A stretch of 29,528 nucleotides of DNA, taken from assembly GCA_036011265.1 (NCBI GenBank), contig DASCNB010000255.1, positions 1-29,528 of the forward strand, given 5' to 3'. The notes under the pieces were generated by a model. That model saw only the letters and a list, made by a program, of their open reading frames with translations. It made no database searches and was not told where the DNA came from. Origin of the DNA: CAJXCL01 sp036011265. Lineage in GTDB: Bacteria; Nitrospinota; Nitrospinia; CAJXCL01. Both the position numbers and the translations under genes were made by a program. Below are positions 21,021 to 29,100 of the stretch, in pieces. Within the stretch, counting starts at the first letter, position 1; each line of letters starts with the position of its first letter.

Positions 21021-22256
21021 TTGAAGATAACTAATAATTTTTTTATATTTTCCATCACCCTTTTTTTTCTCTGCTCATTTGATACAGCGTTATATGCTGA
21101 TTCACCCGCTACTTCAACCGGAGTTCCCTGCAAGACTAATACTAGTCCTCCCTTTCCGGATGTCTCTTTAAATCTCGTGACCTCGGGGTTGCAGCAGCCA
21201 GTACACATGACTCATGCCGGAGATAATAGCAAACGCCTCTTTATTACAGAACAGTCCGGGGTTGTTCGCATACTGAAAAATGGCAGACTAAACATGCGCC
21301 CATTTTTGGACATCAGAAAACGGGTAAAATCAGGTGGAGAAACGGGCTTACTCAGCGTTGCTTTTCACCCATCTTTTAAAAAAAATGGAAGATTCTTTGT
21401 TAATTACACCTCATCAAAAGGAGGACTTCACACTGTAATATCGGAGTTTCATGCAGAATCTCATCTTGATTTTGCTCACACAGAAAGTGAGCGTGTTATT
21501 TTGACTGTACCTCAACCCTTTTCAAACCATAACGGAGGTCAGATAGCTTTTGGCCCGGACGGGTATCTATATGCAGGATTTGGGGATGGTGGAGCCGGTA
21601 ATGACCCTTTAGAAAATGGACAAAACCTCGCAACCCTCCTTGGGACCATACTACGTATTGATGTGGATAAAAAAGAAGTGGGAAAGGAGTACGCAATACC
21701 TCAGGACAATCCTTTTGTGTCTAAACTTGGTGCCAAACATGAAATCTGGGCATATGGCTTGCGCAATCCCTGGAGGTTTAGTTTCGATCCCGTTAAAGGA
21801 ACGATGTATGCCGCTGATGTAGGACAAAGTTCCAGGGAAGAAATAAATGTTATTGAAGCTGGTAAAAACTATGGCTGGAATATTATGGAGGGATCAATCT
21901 GTACACCCGGGGTAAGTTCCAACTGTAATACTACTGATCTAACCCTTCCCATAGCTGAATACAAAAGAGATAAAGGTATAAGCGTTATTGGTGGTTTTGT
22001 TTACAGGGGTTCAAAAATTCCTGATTTATGCGGTGCTTATCTTTATGGAGACTTTGGAAGCGGGAGAATATGGGCGCTACAATATCAGAACTTTAAAGTA
22101 AAGAGAAAGAAATTACTGATTAATACCAAATTTTCCATAAGTTCTTTCGGAACAGATGAGGATTTTGAAATTTATGTGGTTAACTATAGTGGTAGCATTT
22201 ACATGTTAGATTTCTCGCGGAGTTTATCCTTTCGTTCCACTCAGGACAAGCTCTGA
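21021..22256 (+). CDS. Secreted PQQ-type glucose/sorbosone dehydrogenase family protein
   Basis: The 411-residue protein has a signal peptide (about residues 1-26). The GSDH/HHIP-like six-bladed propeller is shown by PVHMTHAGDNSKRLFITEQSG, GLLSVAFHPSFKKNGRFFVNY, H170 in SNHNGGQIAFGPDGYLYAGF, GDGG, YGLRNPWRFSFDP, EEINVIEAGKNYGWN and GGFVYRGSKIPDLCGAYLYG. Family members oxidise aldose sugars with PQQ in the periplasm, but many relatives have unknown substrates. The start is a TTG at 21021; AAGGGACC lies too far upstream to be a clear ribosome-binding site. The last dozen codons (FRSTQDKL) are read from a CACTCAGGACAAGCTCTGAA repeat-type sequence. Confidence 0.85.
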   Translation: MKITNNFFIFSITLFFLCSFDTALYADSPATSTGVPCKTNTSPPFPDVSLNLVTSGLQQPVHMTHAGDNSKRLFITEQSGVVRILKNGRLNMRPFLDIRKRVKSGGETGLLSVAFHPSFKKNGRFFVNYTSSKGGLHTVISEFHAESHLDFAHTESERVILTVPQPFSNHNGGQIAFGPDGYLYAGFGDGGAGNDPLENGQNLATLLGTILRIDVDKKEVGKEYAIPQDNPFVSKLGAKHEIWAYGLRNPWRFSFDPVKGTMYAADVGQSSREEINVIEAGKNYGWNIMEGSICTPGVSSNCNTTDLTLPIAEYKRDKGISVIGGFVYRGSKIPDLCGAYLYGDFGSGRIWALQYQNFKVKRKKLLINTKFSISSFGTDEDFEIYVVNYSGSIYMLDFSRSLSFRSTQDKL

Positions 22257-22266
22257 ACCAAAAGAG

Positions 22267-22321
22267 GAGATTCTTCGTGGAGTTTATACTGAGCGAAGCG
22301 AATGTACTCAGAATGACAAGC
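22267..22321 (+). repeat. 55-bp direct repeat, copy 2
   Basis: Identical to 20325-20379. It lies ten bases after the sugar dehydrogenase stop. The pair brackets the two genes between them. Confidence 0.85.
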
Positions 22322-22423
22322 GAAGGGCTCGAAATGAGTCCAAAGAGGGTCAAAAAAACAAGAGTTCAAATCTTTTTTAAGGCTGGTTGCAAACTTTCAA
22401 AAAGGGGTCACCCTTTAGAAGGT

Positions 22424-22458
22424 AGGTTTAGCCCCATATCGTGGGCTTAGCTAAACCT
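22424..22458 (-). terminator. Hairpin around the stop codon of the methyltransferase gene
   Basis: Outer arms AGGTTTAG (22424-22431) and CTAAACCT (22451-22458) pair perfectly; inner GCCC/GGGC pairs as well. The minus-strand TAG stop is inside an arm. The downstream minus-strand sequence lacks an immediate T-run (a CCCCTTTTT tract comes about 20 bases later), so classical Rho-independent termination is uncertain. Confidence 0.4.
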
Positions 22459-23416
22459 TTGTGACGACATTAAGGTTGAAAGGTCCTGTTTCCCAAGAGT
22501 CAACTATTTCAAACTTCATATAATCAAGCAGCTCCAAGAGTGATTTCATGTTCCATGTATGCTGATGCAGGTATGGAGGCTGTAATGGCTGAAAACGTTC
22601 CATGACATACCATGGGTTCTTGCTGCTGCTGAAAACTTCCCGCATATGAGTAGTATCATGCAGGCCGGTATCATTTTCATAATCTTTTTTCAAGTGCTCT
22701 ATGGTTGTAAGCGAGCGATGAAAGTCATTAGTAAACTCTACATTTGGCACAACAAAATATATAAACCCGCCTTTTTTGACAATTCTTTTCCATTCCATCA
22801 GTGCTTTCACAGGATTGGTAAGGTGTTCTAAGATGTGGCTATTAATAATGAAATCAAATGAGCCGTCCTCAAAAGAGGACAGGTCAGTCGCATCCATCTG
22901 TATGAAATCTTTTTGATCACTGTTGGCAGAAATATCAACTTTTGTTATTTGGACGTTTTCGGAAATTCCGTTTACTACACCTCCAATTTCCAGACCATTT
23001 CCCTGCAGCATCGAAATTACATACTTTCTCCTAATTTCAACTTCTTCAGGAGTCAAAAAATTGTTAGCTTTTCCCGCTTTATCGGCCGCAAAGGATTGCT
23101 GCATCCCCACACTTAAAGCGCGTAAGGCGTATACCATATTAGAAATTCTTTCGCTGGCGTCTGTTACTTCTTCATGGGAAACAAGATATTTTTTAGATAT
23201 GAGTTCCTTGATGCGCTCTTCAATTTTCGGTTGCTTTTCAGGAGGGAATTCATCCAGTACCCTGGATGGATCATTGTCTGTGATAAAATGTTTTATGAGC
23301 GAGTACATATCATCACTGACTAGCAGAGGAAAATTGTTGCGGTGATCTAATGTATTGTTCAAGTACATTTCCTGGTTTTTACAGCTCATATAGCAGTATT
23401 GTGAAAGATGATACAT
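22451..23416 (-). CDS. SAM-dependent methyltransferase (class I)
   Basis: This 321-residue protein has a class I methyltransferase fold in its second half. Motif I is GLEIGG (141-146), the acidic turn is VDISA (160-164), then DATDLSSFEDGSFDFIINSH (175-194) with ILEHL. GGFIYFVVPN is the late strand. The first 110 residues are a helical module containing FPLLVSDDMYSLIKHF and ISKKYLV, which I cannot assign; a winged-helix peptide-recognition role is only a guess. Substrate unknown. The first ATG lacks a ribosome-binding site. The 3' end lies in the hairpin at 22424-22458. Confidence 0.75.
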   Translation of the reverse strand: MYHLSQYCYMSCKNQEMYLNNTLDHRNNFPLLVSDDMYSLIKHFITDNDPSRVLDEFPPEKQPKIEERIKELISKKYLVSHEEVTDASERISNMVYALRALSVGMQQSFAADKAGKANNFLTPEEVEIRRKYVISMLQGNGLEIGGVVNGISENVQITKVDISANSDQKDFIQMDATDLSSFEDGSFDFIINSHILEHLTNPVKALMEWKRIVKKGGFIYFVVPNVEFTNDFHRSLTTIEHLKKDYENDTGLHDTTHMREVFSSSKNPWYVMERFQPLQPPYLHQHTWNMKSLLELLDYMKFEIVDSWETGPFNLNVVTKV

Positions 23417-23523
23417 AATGATCTTTTAAAATAGCCGTAAAGAAATGTTTTTCAACTTAGAAAGGTAATAGTATATAAAGTCATTTCAAAACAACAACGA
23501 TATAGTAAAGAAAGTGACTATAT

Positions 23524-23662
23524 TCAAAAAGGGGTCAAGTCCACTCTTGACTGCATTTACTTTAAAGCAGCTATCAGCCCTTCGGCTTCGCTCAGGACAA
23601 GCCGTCAGTATTCAGCCCTTCAACTTTAGCTTGTCGAAAGGCTCAGGACAAGCGGTCAGCAT
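23524..23662 (+). repeat. Block of dispersed repeats
   Basis: It contains AAAAAGGGGTCAAGTCCACT and CTTGACTGCA (hairpin GTCAAG/CTTGAC). AGCTATCAGCCCTTCGGCTT and several GCTCAGGACAAGC and CTTCAACTTTAGCTTGTCGA pieces follow. No coding sequence is visible from 23417 to 23677. Confidence 0.65.
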
Positions 23663-23677
23663 TATACGCCCCTCTTT

Positions 23678-24124
23678 TTAACCATCCATAATATCTCTTT
23701 TCTTTAGATGTTCTGCGAGGCTCGTTGCAAAATTCCAAAACAGTTTCTCCCTGATTTCTATGTTTAACTTTTCAATTTTATCACCTTTGATACATAACGC
23801 GTAAACGTCAATAGTAGCCAATACCGAAGCACTGCGTGGCTCATTTAGAACTATCGCCATCTCTCCAAAAGAATCTCCCTCTGATAATTTTGAAATTTGA
23901 TGTTTGTCGTAAGGAGTTTTACCCTTGATAATGCTTGCGTTACCCCGCAATATCACAAAAAATGAATTGTCCCGCAATCCTTCTTGTACAATATACTGAT
24001 TAGCTGCATATTTTTTTACTGCGCAAATCTCGAGTATCTGATCAAGTTCTTTATCGTCAAAGTTTTTAAAAAAATCTGTAGTTTTTAATAAAGCGCTCCA
24101 CTTTTGATTCTCATTTGTTTTCAT
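23678..24124 (-). CDS. Cyclic-nucleotide-binding domain protein without output domain
   Basis: From the ATG at 24124 it has 148 residues; an upstream in-frame start at 24187 only adds an AT-rich leader. The Crp-type cNMP domain is complete: ALLKTTDFFKNFDDKELDQI, ANQYIVQEGLRDNSFFVILR, GDSFGEMAIVLNEPRSASVL (the phosphate-binding cassette with Glu and Arg). It ends with helices LFWNFATSLAEHLKKRD. There is no DNA-binding helix-turn-helix, so it is not a transcription factor itself; it may bind a partner. The ligand, cAMP, cGMP or none, cannot be told by eye. Confidence 0.85.
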   Translation of the reverse strand: MKTNENQKWSALLKTTDFFKNFDDKELDQILEICAVKKYAANQYIVQEGLRDNSFFVILRGNASIIKGKTPYDKHQISKLSEGDSFGEMAIVLNEPRSASVLATIDVYALCIKGDKIEKLNIEIREKLFWNFATSLAEHLKKRDIMDG

Positions 24125-24242
24125 AATATGTATTAAAAAAAATAATTTATACGGTGGATTATAGCAAAAGTTGTTTCTTCGGATCAAAAAATATTCGTCA
24201 TATATTCTTCAGCCGATTTCAAAAAAAGGGGGTGAATCCACA

Positions 24243-24380
24243 CCTTGCATAAGCCGCTGTAAAAAGAAGAACCAAGCCTTGCATAAGTCGTTGTATAAGG
24301 CAAAAAACAAACAACGACTAAGCTTTGCATAAGTCGTTGTATAAGGCAAAAAACAAACAACGACTAAACAGCGGCTAAGT
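24243..24380 (+). repeat. Nested hairpin repeats with a 46-bp tandem duplication
   Basis: Two copies of a 46-bp unit start at 24279 and 24325. Each contains CCTTGCATAAG or CTTTGCATAAG, then AGTCGTTGT and ACAACGACT arms (24286-24294 with 24311-24319; 24332-24340 with 24357-24365). Outside them AGCCGCTGT (24252-24260) pairs with ACAGCGGCT (24368-24376). The wider 24125-24499 spacer has no coding sequence I can support. Confidence 0.85.
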
Positions 24381-24499
24381 TTTGTATTGTGCTTTAAAGA
24401 ACTTCAATCTAAAATTAATCTTCCGGTGAGATTCTGAACCAGGTTATGATTTAATTTCAGGATCTCCGATTTAAGAATCTCATACCCTGTTTGAGCACG

Positions 24500-24880
24500 A
24501 TGAAAAAGGAAACAAAAATCTTCATCATTCTTGGTGCTATTAATGCAGCGCTTGCTGTAATACTGGGTGCGGTTGCTGCTCACTCTTTAAAAGCGACATT
24601 AACACCTAAAATGCTGGTAACGTTCAAGACAGGGACTTTATATCATTTATTTCATTCTATTGGACTCTTTGCTGTAGCGTTTGTGTCAACTTTAGTCCCT
24701 TCTTCTCGCCTTGTAAAGCTCTCAGGCTGGTTAATGGTTGCAGGAATTGTTTTGTTTTCTTTAAGTTTATATGTTTTTGCCTTGAGCGGAGTTCACTGGT
24801 TCGGAATTCTTACTCCCATTGGCGGACTTTCATTTATTACATCCTGGTTGTTGCTTGCATTAGCTGTATTTAAGAAATAA
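24500..24880 (+). CDS. DUF423 family inner-membrane protein
   Basis: The protein has 126 residues from the ATG at 24500 (a TTG at 24491 is also in frame). It has four hydrophobic segments. The first is FIILGAINAALAVILGAVAAHSL with the family's GA-AAH motif. TLYHLFHSIGLFAVAFV and a final GGLSFITSWLLLALAVF follow. DUF423 (YwdK/YgdD-type) proteins are small membrane proteins of unknown function. The 25-base gap to the next ribosome-binding region suggests a possible operon with the VOC gene. Confidence 0.88.
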   Translation: MKKETKIFIILGAINAALAVILGAVAAHSLKATLTPKMLVTFKTGTLYHLFHSIGLFAVAFVSTLVPSSRLVKLSGWLMVAGIVLFSLSLYVFALSGVHWFGILTPIGGLSFITSWLLLALAVFKK

Positions 24881-24935
24881 TCGCTATGAAGCGAGCTAAT
24901 GGCTCTGCGCTTGCTATGCACTTTAAGGAGGAAAT

Positions 24936-25352
24936 ATGAAACCCAGGATCAGCATGATTACGTTGGGTGTGAGTGATTTGGAAAAATCAATCAAGTTCTA
25001 CAAAGAAGGCTTGGGCTTCCCTAAAATGGAGTCACCCCCTGAGGTTGCTTTCTTCACTCTCAATGGGAGTTGGCTAGGTTTATACAGTCGCGAGTCCCTT
25101 GCCGAAGATGCGGCAGTATCACCAAAGGGAAATGGTTTTACCGGATTCACTCTTTCTCATAATGTAGCATCAGAAATTGAAGTAGATCAAACAATTGAAC
25201 AAGCCTTATCCGCCGGTGCAACACTTTCAAAATCAGCACAGAAAACATCCTGGGGCGGGTACTCGGGTTACTTTAAAGACCCGGATGGTCACCTATGGGA
25301 AATTGCCCATAATCCCCACTTTTGGGTTGGTCCTGAAGATAAAAATGCATAA
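24936..25352 (+). CDS. VOC-superfamily (glyoxalase/dioxygenase-like) protein
   Basis: This 138-residue protein has two beta-alpha-beta-beta-beta modules. The N-terminal ISMITLGVSDLEKSIKFYKE and the C-terminal GGYSGYFKDPDGHLWEIAHN are classic for the glyoxalase/bleomycin-resistance fold. The second module's E in WEIA is a likely metal ligand. The substrate cannot be named. It has a strong ribosome-binding site, AAGGAGG, seven bases before the ATG. Confidence 0.88.
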   Translation: MKPRISMITLGVSDLEKSIKFYKEGLGFPKMESPPEVAFFTLNGSWLGLYSRESLAEDAAVSPKGNGFTGFTLSHNVASEIEVDQTIEQALSAGATLSKSAQKTSWGGYSGYFKDPDGHLWEIAHNPHFWVGPEDKNA

Positions 25353-25468
25353 TTGGCGGAGTCTGTTGCTTGTCGAATGATCTCAAAACTCCGCACTTAT
25401 CGGCATGCTTTTTGGCGGCCTCTTCACGTCTAAAGATTCTGATCTGATAGAATGAAAGGAAACAGCCG

Positions 25469-26284
25469 GTGTCGGACCAAGTGTCACATGAATTGGTAAA
25501 CGATTGCCCTCGTGTCGATTTTGGTGAGATGGCCCTCTATGCAGTAATTTTTGGACCAGTTGAAGAAAATTGCGGTTGGGGAAGAGGGTTTTACGAATGC
25601 AAGATAGAGCCTGATCCAAACCGCATATTTACCACTGCATCCTTGAATGGTTATATTTGCAGGTACCATTTAAACTACGACGGGAAACTTATTCTTGCAA
25701 GTTACGTTTACCCCTTCTCAGAGATTAAAGCCACACTTGTGAATGAAACTCTTAAAGGCGATTTCTACATGGTAATGAAACAGGATTTTTCCTCTCCCCG
25801 TCTCTATGTGCCATTTGCAGATGGTAAAATTGTTGAAGAAAAATCAAAATGGCTTGATGAAGAAACGCTTCAAATCGACAACTCTGATTCAATTCAGAAG
25901 TCTGAAAGCTTCAGTCTAGATCAAATTACAATGAATTTCAAAAAAGCTGAACAAGTACTTGAGCTTTCTCATTTCATTCATAATTGTAAAACATTTTTTT
26001 TGGCGGAAAGAGCATTGGGTCGCATCAAGGATCTTATTGACGGTGGATATATCAGTTGGGTTAAAGCCGATTCGATTGCCATTGCTATACAGAACTGGCC
26101 AGACAGATATCAGAAAAAAGGTAAAATTTTGCTGAACGCTGCCGCAATGCAGTTACTATCCCAGGCGATGAATCCTCAATATAGGTATACAAAGCCCAAA
26201 ATACTCAAGACAATCATTGATTACTTTCAGGACACGGAAGCAACCGTGAAAGCGAAAGTACTTTTAGAAAACAGAGAAATATAA
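25469..26284 (+). CDS. Hypothetical protein
   Basis: This 271-residue protein starts with GTG; AAAGGA lies eight bases upstream. I do not recognise it. The N-terminal half contains FGPVEENCGWGRGFYECKIE and YHLNYDGKLILASYVYPFSE, which look like beta strands. The C-terminal half is helical, with KKAEQVLELSHFIHNCKTFF and LNAAAMQLLSQAMNPQYRY. There is no signal peptide and no membrane segment. Codon use looks like its neighbours. Confidence 0.7.
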   Translation: MSDQVSHELVNDCPRVDFGEMALYAVIFGPVEENCGWGRGFYECKIEPDPNRIFTTASLNGYICRYHLNYDGKLILASYVYPFSEIKATLVNETLKGDFYMVMKQDFSSPRLYVPFADGKIVEEKSKWLDEETLQIDNSDSIQKSESFSLDQITMNFKKAEQVLELSHFIHNCKTFFLAERALGRIKDLIDGGYISWVKADSIAIAIQNWPDRYQKKGKILLNAAAMQLLSQAMNPQYRYTKPKILKTIIDYFQDTEATVKAKVLLENREI

Positions 26285-26336
26285 TTTGAACTATCCGTAT
26301 CAAGCTAATAAAGGGGTCACCAAGCTATAGGTCCAT

Positions 26337-26780
26337 ATGAAACCGAAACCCGGAACATACGCGTTGATTCTTCGAAGTCATTCAAAAGCTAAAGCTCAAG
26401 TTGGACGGTGGGGTCGGCTCATCATTAAGCCGGGATATTATATCTATGTTGGCAGCGCATTTGGTCCTGGCGGTGTGCAAGCACGCGTGTCGCGGCATTG
26501 TCGTAAGCCCAAATCCAAACATTGGCACATAGATTATCTACGTGACCATTTAAGCCCGGTTGGCGCATGGTACAGCTACGAGACCAGGGAACTCGAACAT
26601 CGGTGGGCGCAAGTATTCTCTGATATGGCCGACACTTCTTCAATAAAAGGGTTTGGCTGTAGCGATTGCAAGTGTTACTCTCATCTTTTCACTATATCTA
26701 CAAAACCAGATCTTGCTCAATTTTCTAAAAATCAGCTATCAGCCGTCAGCATTCAGAGTTCAGCTTTTTTTTTAAGATAG
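26337..26780 (+). CDS. GIY-YIG-superfamily protein (DUF123)
   Basis: The protein has 147 residues. GTYALIL starts the fold; GYYIYVGSAFGPGGVQARVS (33-52) is the GIY-YIG core with R50. HWHIDYLRDH and the cysteine-rich GFGCSDCKCYSHLF (106-117) are typical of the DUF123 group of URI-like domains. These single-domain proteins are thought to act on DNA, but the function is not established. An AGGT lies just before the ATG. The last 18 residues (QLSAVSIQSSAFFLR) are translated from a CAGCTATCAGCCGTCAGC dispersed repeat, so they are not part of the family's normal C-terminus. Confidence 0.85.
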   Translation: MKPKPGTYALILRSHSKAKAQVGRWGRLIIKPGYYIYVGSAFGPGGVQARVSRHCRKPKSKHWHIDYLRDHLSPVGAWYSYETRELEHRWAQVFSDMADTSSIKGFGCSDCKCYSHLFTISTKPDLAQFSKNQLSAVSIQSSAFFLR

Positions 26781-26798
26781 CCCTTAATTGGTCTTATC
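26731..26798. repeat. Direct repeat shared with the ygiQ 3' end, copy 1
   Basis: From ATCAGCTATCAGC through CCTTAATTGGTCTTATC it aligns with 27319-27391, where the text reads CCTTAATTGATCTTATC. The match includes ATTCAG, GTTCA and a T-run. It forms the 3' ends of both the GIY-YIG gene and the 43-codon gene. Confidence 0.65.
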
Positions 26799-26915
26799 CG
26801 GTTCTTTTTCTTCCTTTTCTTGTTTCTGGTCGCCCAAGATGGTTTTGAGCGGACAAACTTTAAACAGCAGACATTTCTCGCATCCGGCTGCCAATGCCAC
26901 GGGACAGAGAGTCAT
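26784..26915 (-). CDS. 43-residue cysteine-rich protein
   Basis: The protein begins MTLCPVALAAGCEKCLLFKV, continues CPLKTILGDQK and ends in a charged tail of about 14 residues. Cysteines 4, 12, 15 and 21 have a metal-site-like spacing. Its ribosome-binding site GGGAGGTG (complement at 26922-26929) is one of the best in the window, seven bases from the ATG. That supports real translation despite the small size. Its last codons and stop lie in the repeat shared with the ygiQ 3' end. I recall similar CPIALA-GC-KC small proteins in anaerobic bacteria but cannot name a function; a zinc or iron-sulphur site is possible. Confidence 0.72.
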   Translation of the reverse strand: MTLCPVALAAGCEKCLLFKVCPLKTILGDQKQEKEEKEPDKTN

Positions 26916-27104
26916 TATTTTCACCTCCCTTGTAAAGTTACAATTTCTCTGCTTAATGAGTTGACCGCATTATACTCCTATCTGATGCTCAAATACCAAA
27001 CACTTTTGCTTCCAACACCCTTCCCTTGTTAGCCTTAATATGCTATACTAAAGCTTCAATTCATATGGGGGGAGTTTCAATAATTTCTTATACTGGCAAA
27101 GCCA

Positions 27105-27317
27105 ATGACTGAGTCTAACGACAAATATTGGAAAGATTTAACTCCGAAGGAAAAAACGTTTTTGAAAGCCAATGTTCCATCCTCATGGTTCAGAGATAGT
27201 ACACCAGAAAGGCTAGAAATTGTTGAGCAAATCTTAAAACTGTTCAATGATGGGAAACATCTTGAAGCCCACGGCCTGATCACTGAGACTTATGCTGGTG
27301 GCCCACAGCCTTTATAA
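27105..27317 (+). CDS. Small hypothetical protein
   Basis: This 70-residue, hydrophilic protein has a helix-rich look (SNDKYWKDLTPKEKTFLKAN, STPERLEIVEQILKLF). No ribosome-binding site lies close to the ATG; GGGGGGAG near 27066 is too far away. There is no signal peptide. It might equally be a fragment of a larger gene. The stop is followed immediately by the ygiQ-end repeat. Confidence 0.5.
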   Translation: MTESNDKYWKDLTPKEKTFLKANVPSSWFRDSTPERLEIVEQILKLFNDGKHLEAHGLITETYAGGPQPL

Positions 27318-27318
27318 A

Positions 27319-27391
27319 TCTGCTATCAGCTATCATCATTCAGCGGTCAGGGTTCACCTTTTTTTTATTATAGTCCTTAATTGATCTTATC
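27319..27391. repeat. Direct repeat, copy 2, overlapping the ygiQ 3' end
   Basis: The partner of 26731-26798. On the minus strand it supplies the last codons of the radical SAM gene (KKKVNPDR and the TGA stop) from AAAAAAAAGGTGAACCCTGA. Confidence 0.6.
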
Positions 27392-29100
27392 AGTTGAGCA
27401 TTTTCCGGCTTGTAGTAAAGCAATAAGGCACGTTGGACCTTTCGTTCTTTTTCCGAGCGTTCCACCCTTACCTTTCTTCCTGTCATAGAATCAACTCCTG
27501 TGTAATACATATCTGCCGCAAGAGTAAGTGGAATCGGCATGAACTCCTGGACTTGACGGGGACGGATGTTATTTTTTTTCAAGTATTCATATAGAGAGAA
27601 CTGTTCAGTTTTAGTACATCCCGGATGAGAAGAAATAAAATAAGGAACTAAAAACTGTTTTAATCCAACAAGTTTTGATTCTTCTATAAAGTTTTGCTTG
27701 AACTTTATAAAATCGGAAAAAGGTGTCTTTTTCATGATACTAAGAACTTTGGAATCACAATGTTCAGGGGCCACTTTTAGTTGCCCGGACACATGATACC
27801 GCGCAAGCTCTCTGATATATTCCTGTGAAAGATTCGCCAGATCGAATCGTATCCCTGAAGCCACAAAAACTTTTTTTATCTCTTTTTCTTTACGCGCTCG
27901 CTGGAGTAATTTTATGAGATCCGTATGGTCGGTTTTCAGAAATTTGCAGATGCCGGGATAGATGCAGGAAAGTTTCTTACAGACACGTTTTATTTTATCA
28001 TCCTTACAGTACATCTTATACATATTCGCTGTGGGTCCGCCAATATCGGATATATGTCCTTTGAAGCCCTTCATTTTTGAGACAGTTCTTACTTCCTTGA
28101 GAATAGAATCAACAGAACGGGATTGGACCTCTTTTCCCTGGTGCGCGGTTAAAGAGCAGAAAGAACAACCTCCAAAACAACCACGTAAAGCTGTAATGGA
28201 AAACTTTATCATCTCATAAGCAGCGATTTTTTCTTTGTATTTTGAATGGGGTAGCCTGGTAAAAGGCAAGTCATACAAACGATCCAATTCTTTTTCCGAT
28301 AAAGGCATGGAAGGTGGATAAACACATAAATAACGATTTCCATAGTTTTGAAGAATCGTTTTAGCATTATAGGGATTGAGATTTTGGTTGATGATTTTCG
28401 ATGCATTGCTATATTTGTTTTTACTTATTCGCAACTCCTCAAAGGAATGAATTTTCAAAGAAGAGGCACTTAGATCTTCACTTTCTTTATTACTCAGAAT
28501 TACTGATGTGCCTTTAATGTCACGAATCTGCTCCAGTCTTTTACCTTTTTTCATGGATTGGATAATTTCGGTTAATGGTTTTTCCGCCATTCCATAAACA
28601 AGCATATCCGCTCGAGCATCAAATAAGATTGAACGTCGGACCTTGTTATCCCAATAGTCATAGTGGGCAAACCGCCTGAGCGATGGTTCGATACCCCCGA
28701 TAAGAATGGGTGGTTTATCATAAAGTTCTCTGAGTTTATTACAATAGGCAATTACAGCCCGTTTTGGTCTTATATCTGAAATATTTTTTGGAACAAAATC
28801 ATCATTGTTGCGCCTTTTTTTAGCTGCTGTCATATACATGAGCATAGAATCTAAATTTCCAGAGGTAACTCCAAAGAACCATCGTGGTTCTCCTAACACT
28901 GTGAATTCATCAGGATTATTGACATCCGGAGCGGCGATGATGCCAACTTTTACTCCAAGAGACTCAAGATAGCGACCGACAAGAGCAACACCAAAAGAAG
29001 GGTGATCCACATAGGCGTCACCGGTAATCAATATCACATCAAGCTGCTTCCAGCCCCCGGACCGGGCCTCAGTCATGTTCGTTGGAAGAAATTTATTCAT
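27340..29100 (-). CDS. ygiQ: YgiQ-family radical SAM protein
   Basis: The protein has 586 residues. The N-terminal domain (LDVILITGDAYVDHPSFGVA, GEPRWFFGVTSGNLDSM) is the YgiQ-specific module. The radical SAM domain has the [4Fe-4S] motif C308-x3-C312-x2-C315 in ALRGCFGGCSFCSLTAHQG. Later blocks are VSGQLKVAPEHCDSKVLSIM and FLVPYFISSHPGCT. Family members use SAM and an iron-sulphur cluster for radical chemistry; the substrate is not known. The length is somewhat shorter than E. coli YgiQ, mainly at the C-terminus, where the last residues come from a repeat. No ribosome-binding site stands out at 29100. Confidence 0.92.
   Translation of the reverse strand: MNKFLPTNMTEARSGGWKQLDVILITGDAYVDHPSFGVALVGRYLESLGVKVGIIAAPDVNNPDEFTVLGEPRWFFGVTSGNLDSMLMYMTAAKKRRNNDDFVPKNISDIRPKRAVIAYCNKLRELYDKPPILIGGIEPSLRRFAHYDYWDNKVRRSILFDARADMLVYGMAEKPLTEIIQSMKKGKRLEQIRDIKGTSVILSNKESEDLSASSLKIHSFEELRISKNKYSNASKIINQNLNPYNAKTILQNYGNRYLCVYPPSMPLSEKELDRLYDLPFTRLPHSKYKEKIAAYEMIKFSITALRGCFGGCSFCSLTAHQGKEVQSRSVDSILKEVRTVSKMKGFKGHISDIGGPTANMYKMYCKDDKIKRVCKKLSCIYPGICKFLKTDHTDLIKLLQRARKEKEIKKVFVASGIRFDLANLSQEYIRELARYHVSGQLKVAPEHCDSKVLSIMKKTPFSDFIKFKQNFIEESKLVGLKQFLVPYFISSHPGCTKTEQFSLYEYLKKNNIRPRQVQEFMPIPLTLAADMYYTGVDSMTGRKVRVERSEKERKVQRALLLYYKPENAQLIRSIKDYNKKKVNPDR

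Noticed and set aside
24279..24366. CRISPR array (tandem 46-bp units)
   Set aside because: There are only two units, directly adjoining with no variable spacers. Each unit is itself a full hairpin.
28890..28905. A TCCTAAC box that could be the attC of the third cassette
   Set aside because: It lies inside the ygiQ coding sequence, 9 kb away, with no paired inner boxes or GTT box. It is a chance match.
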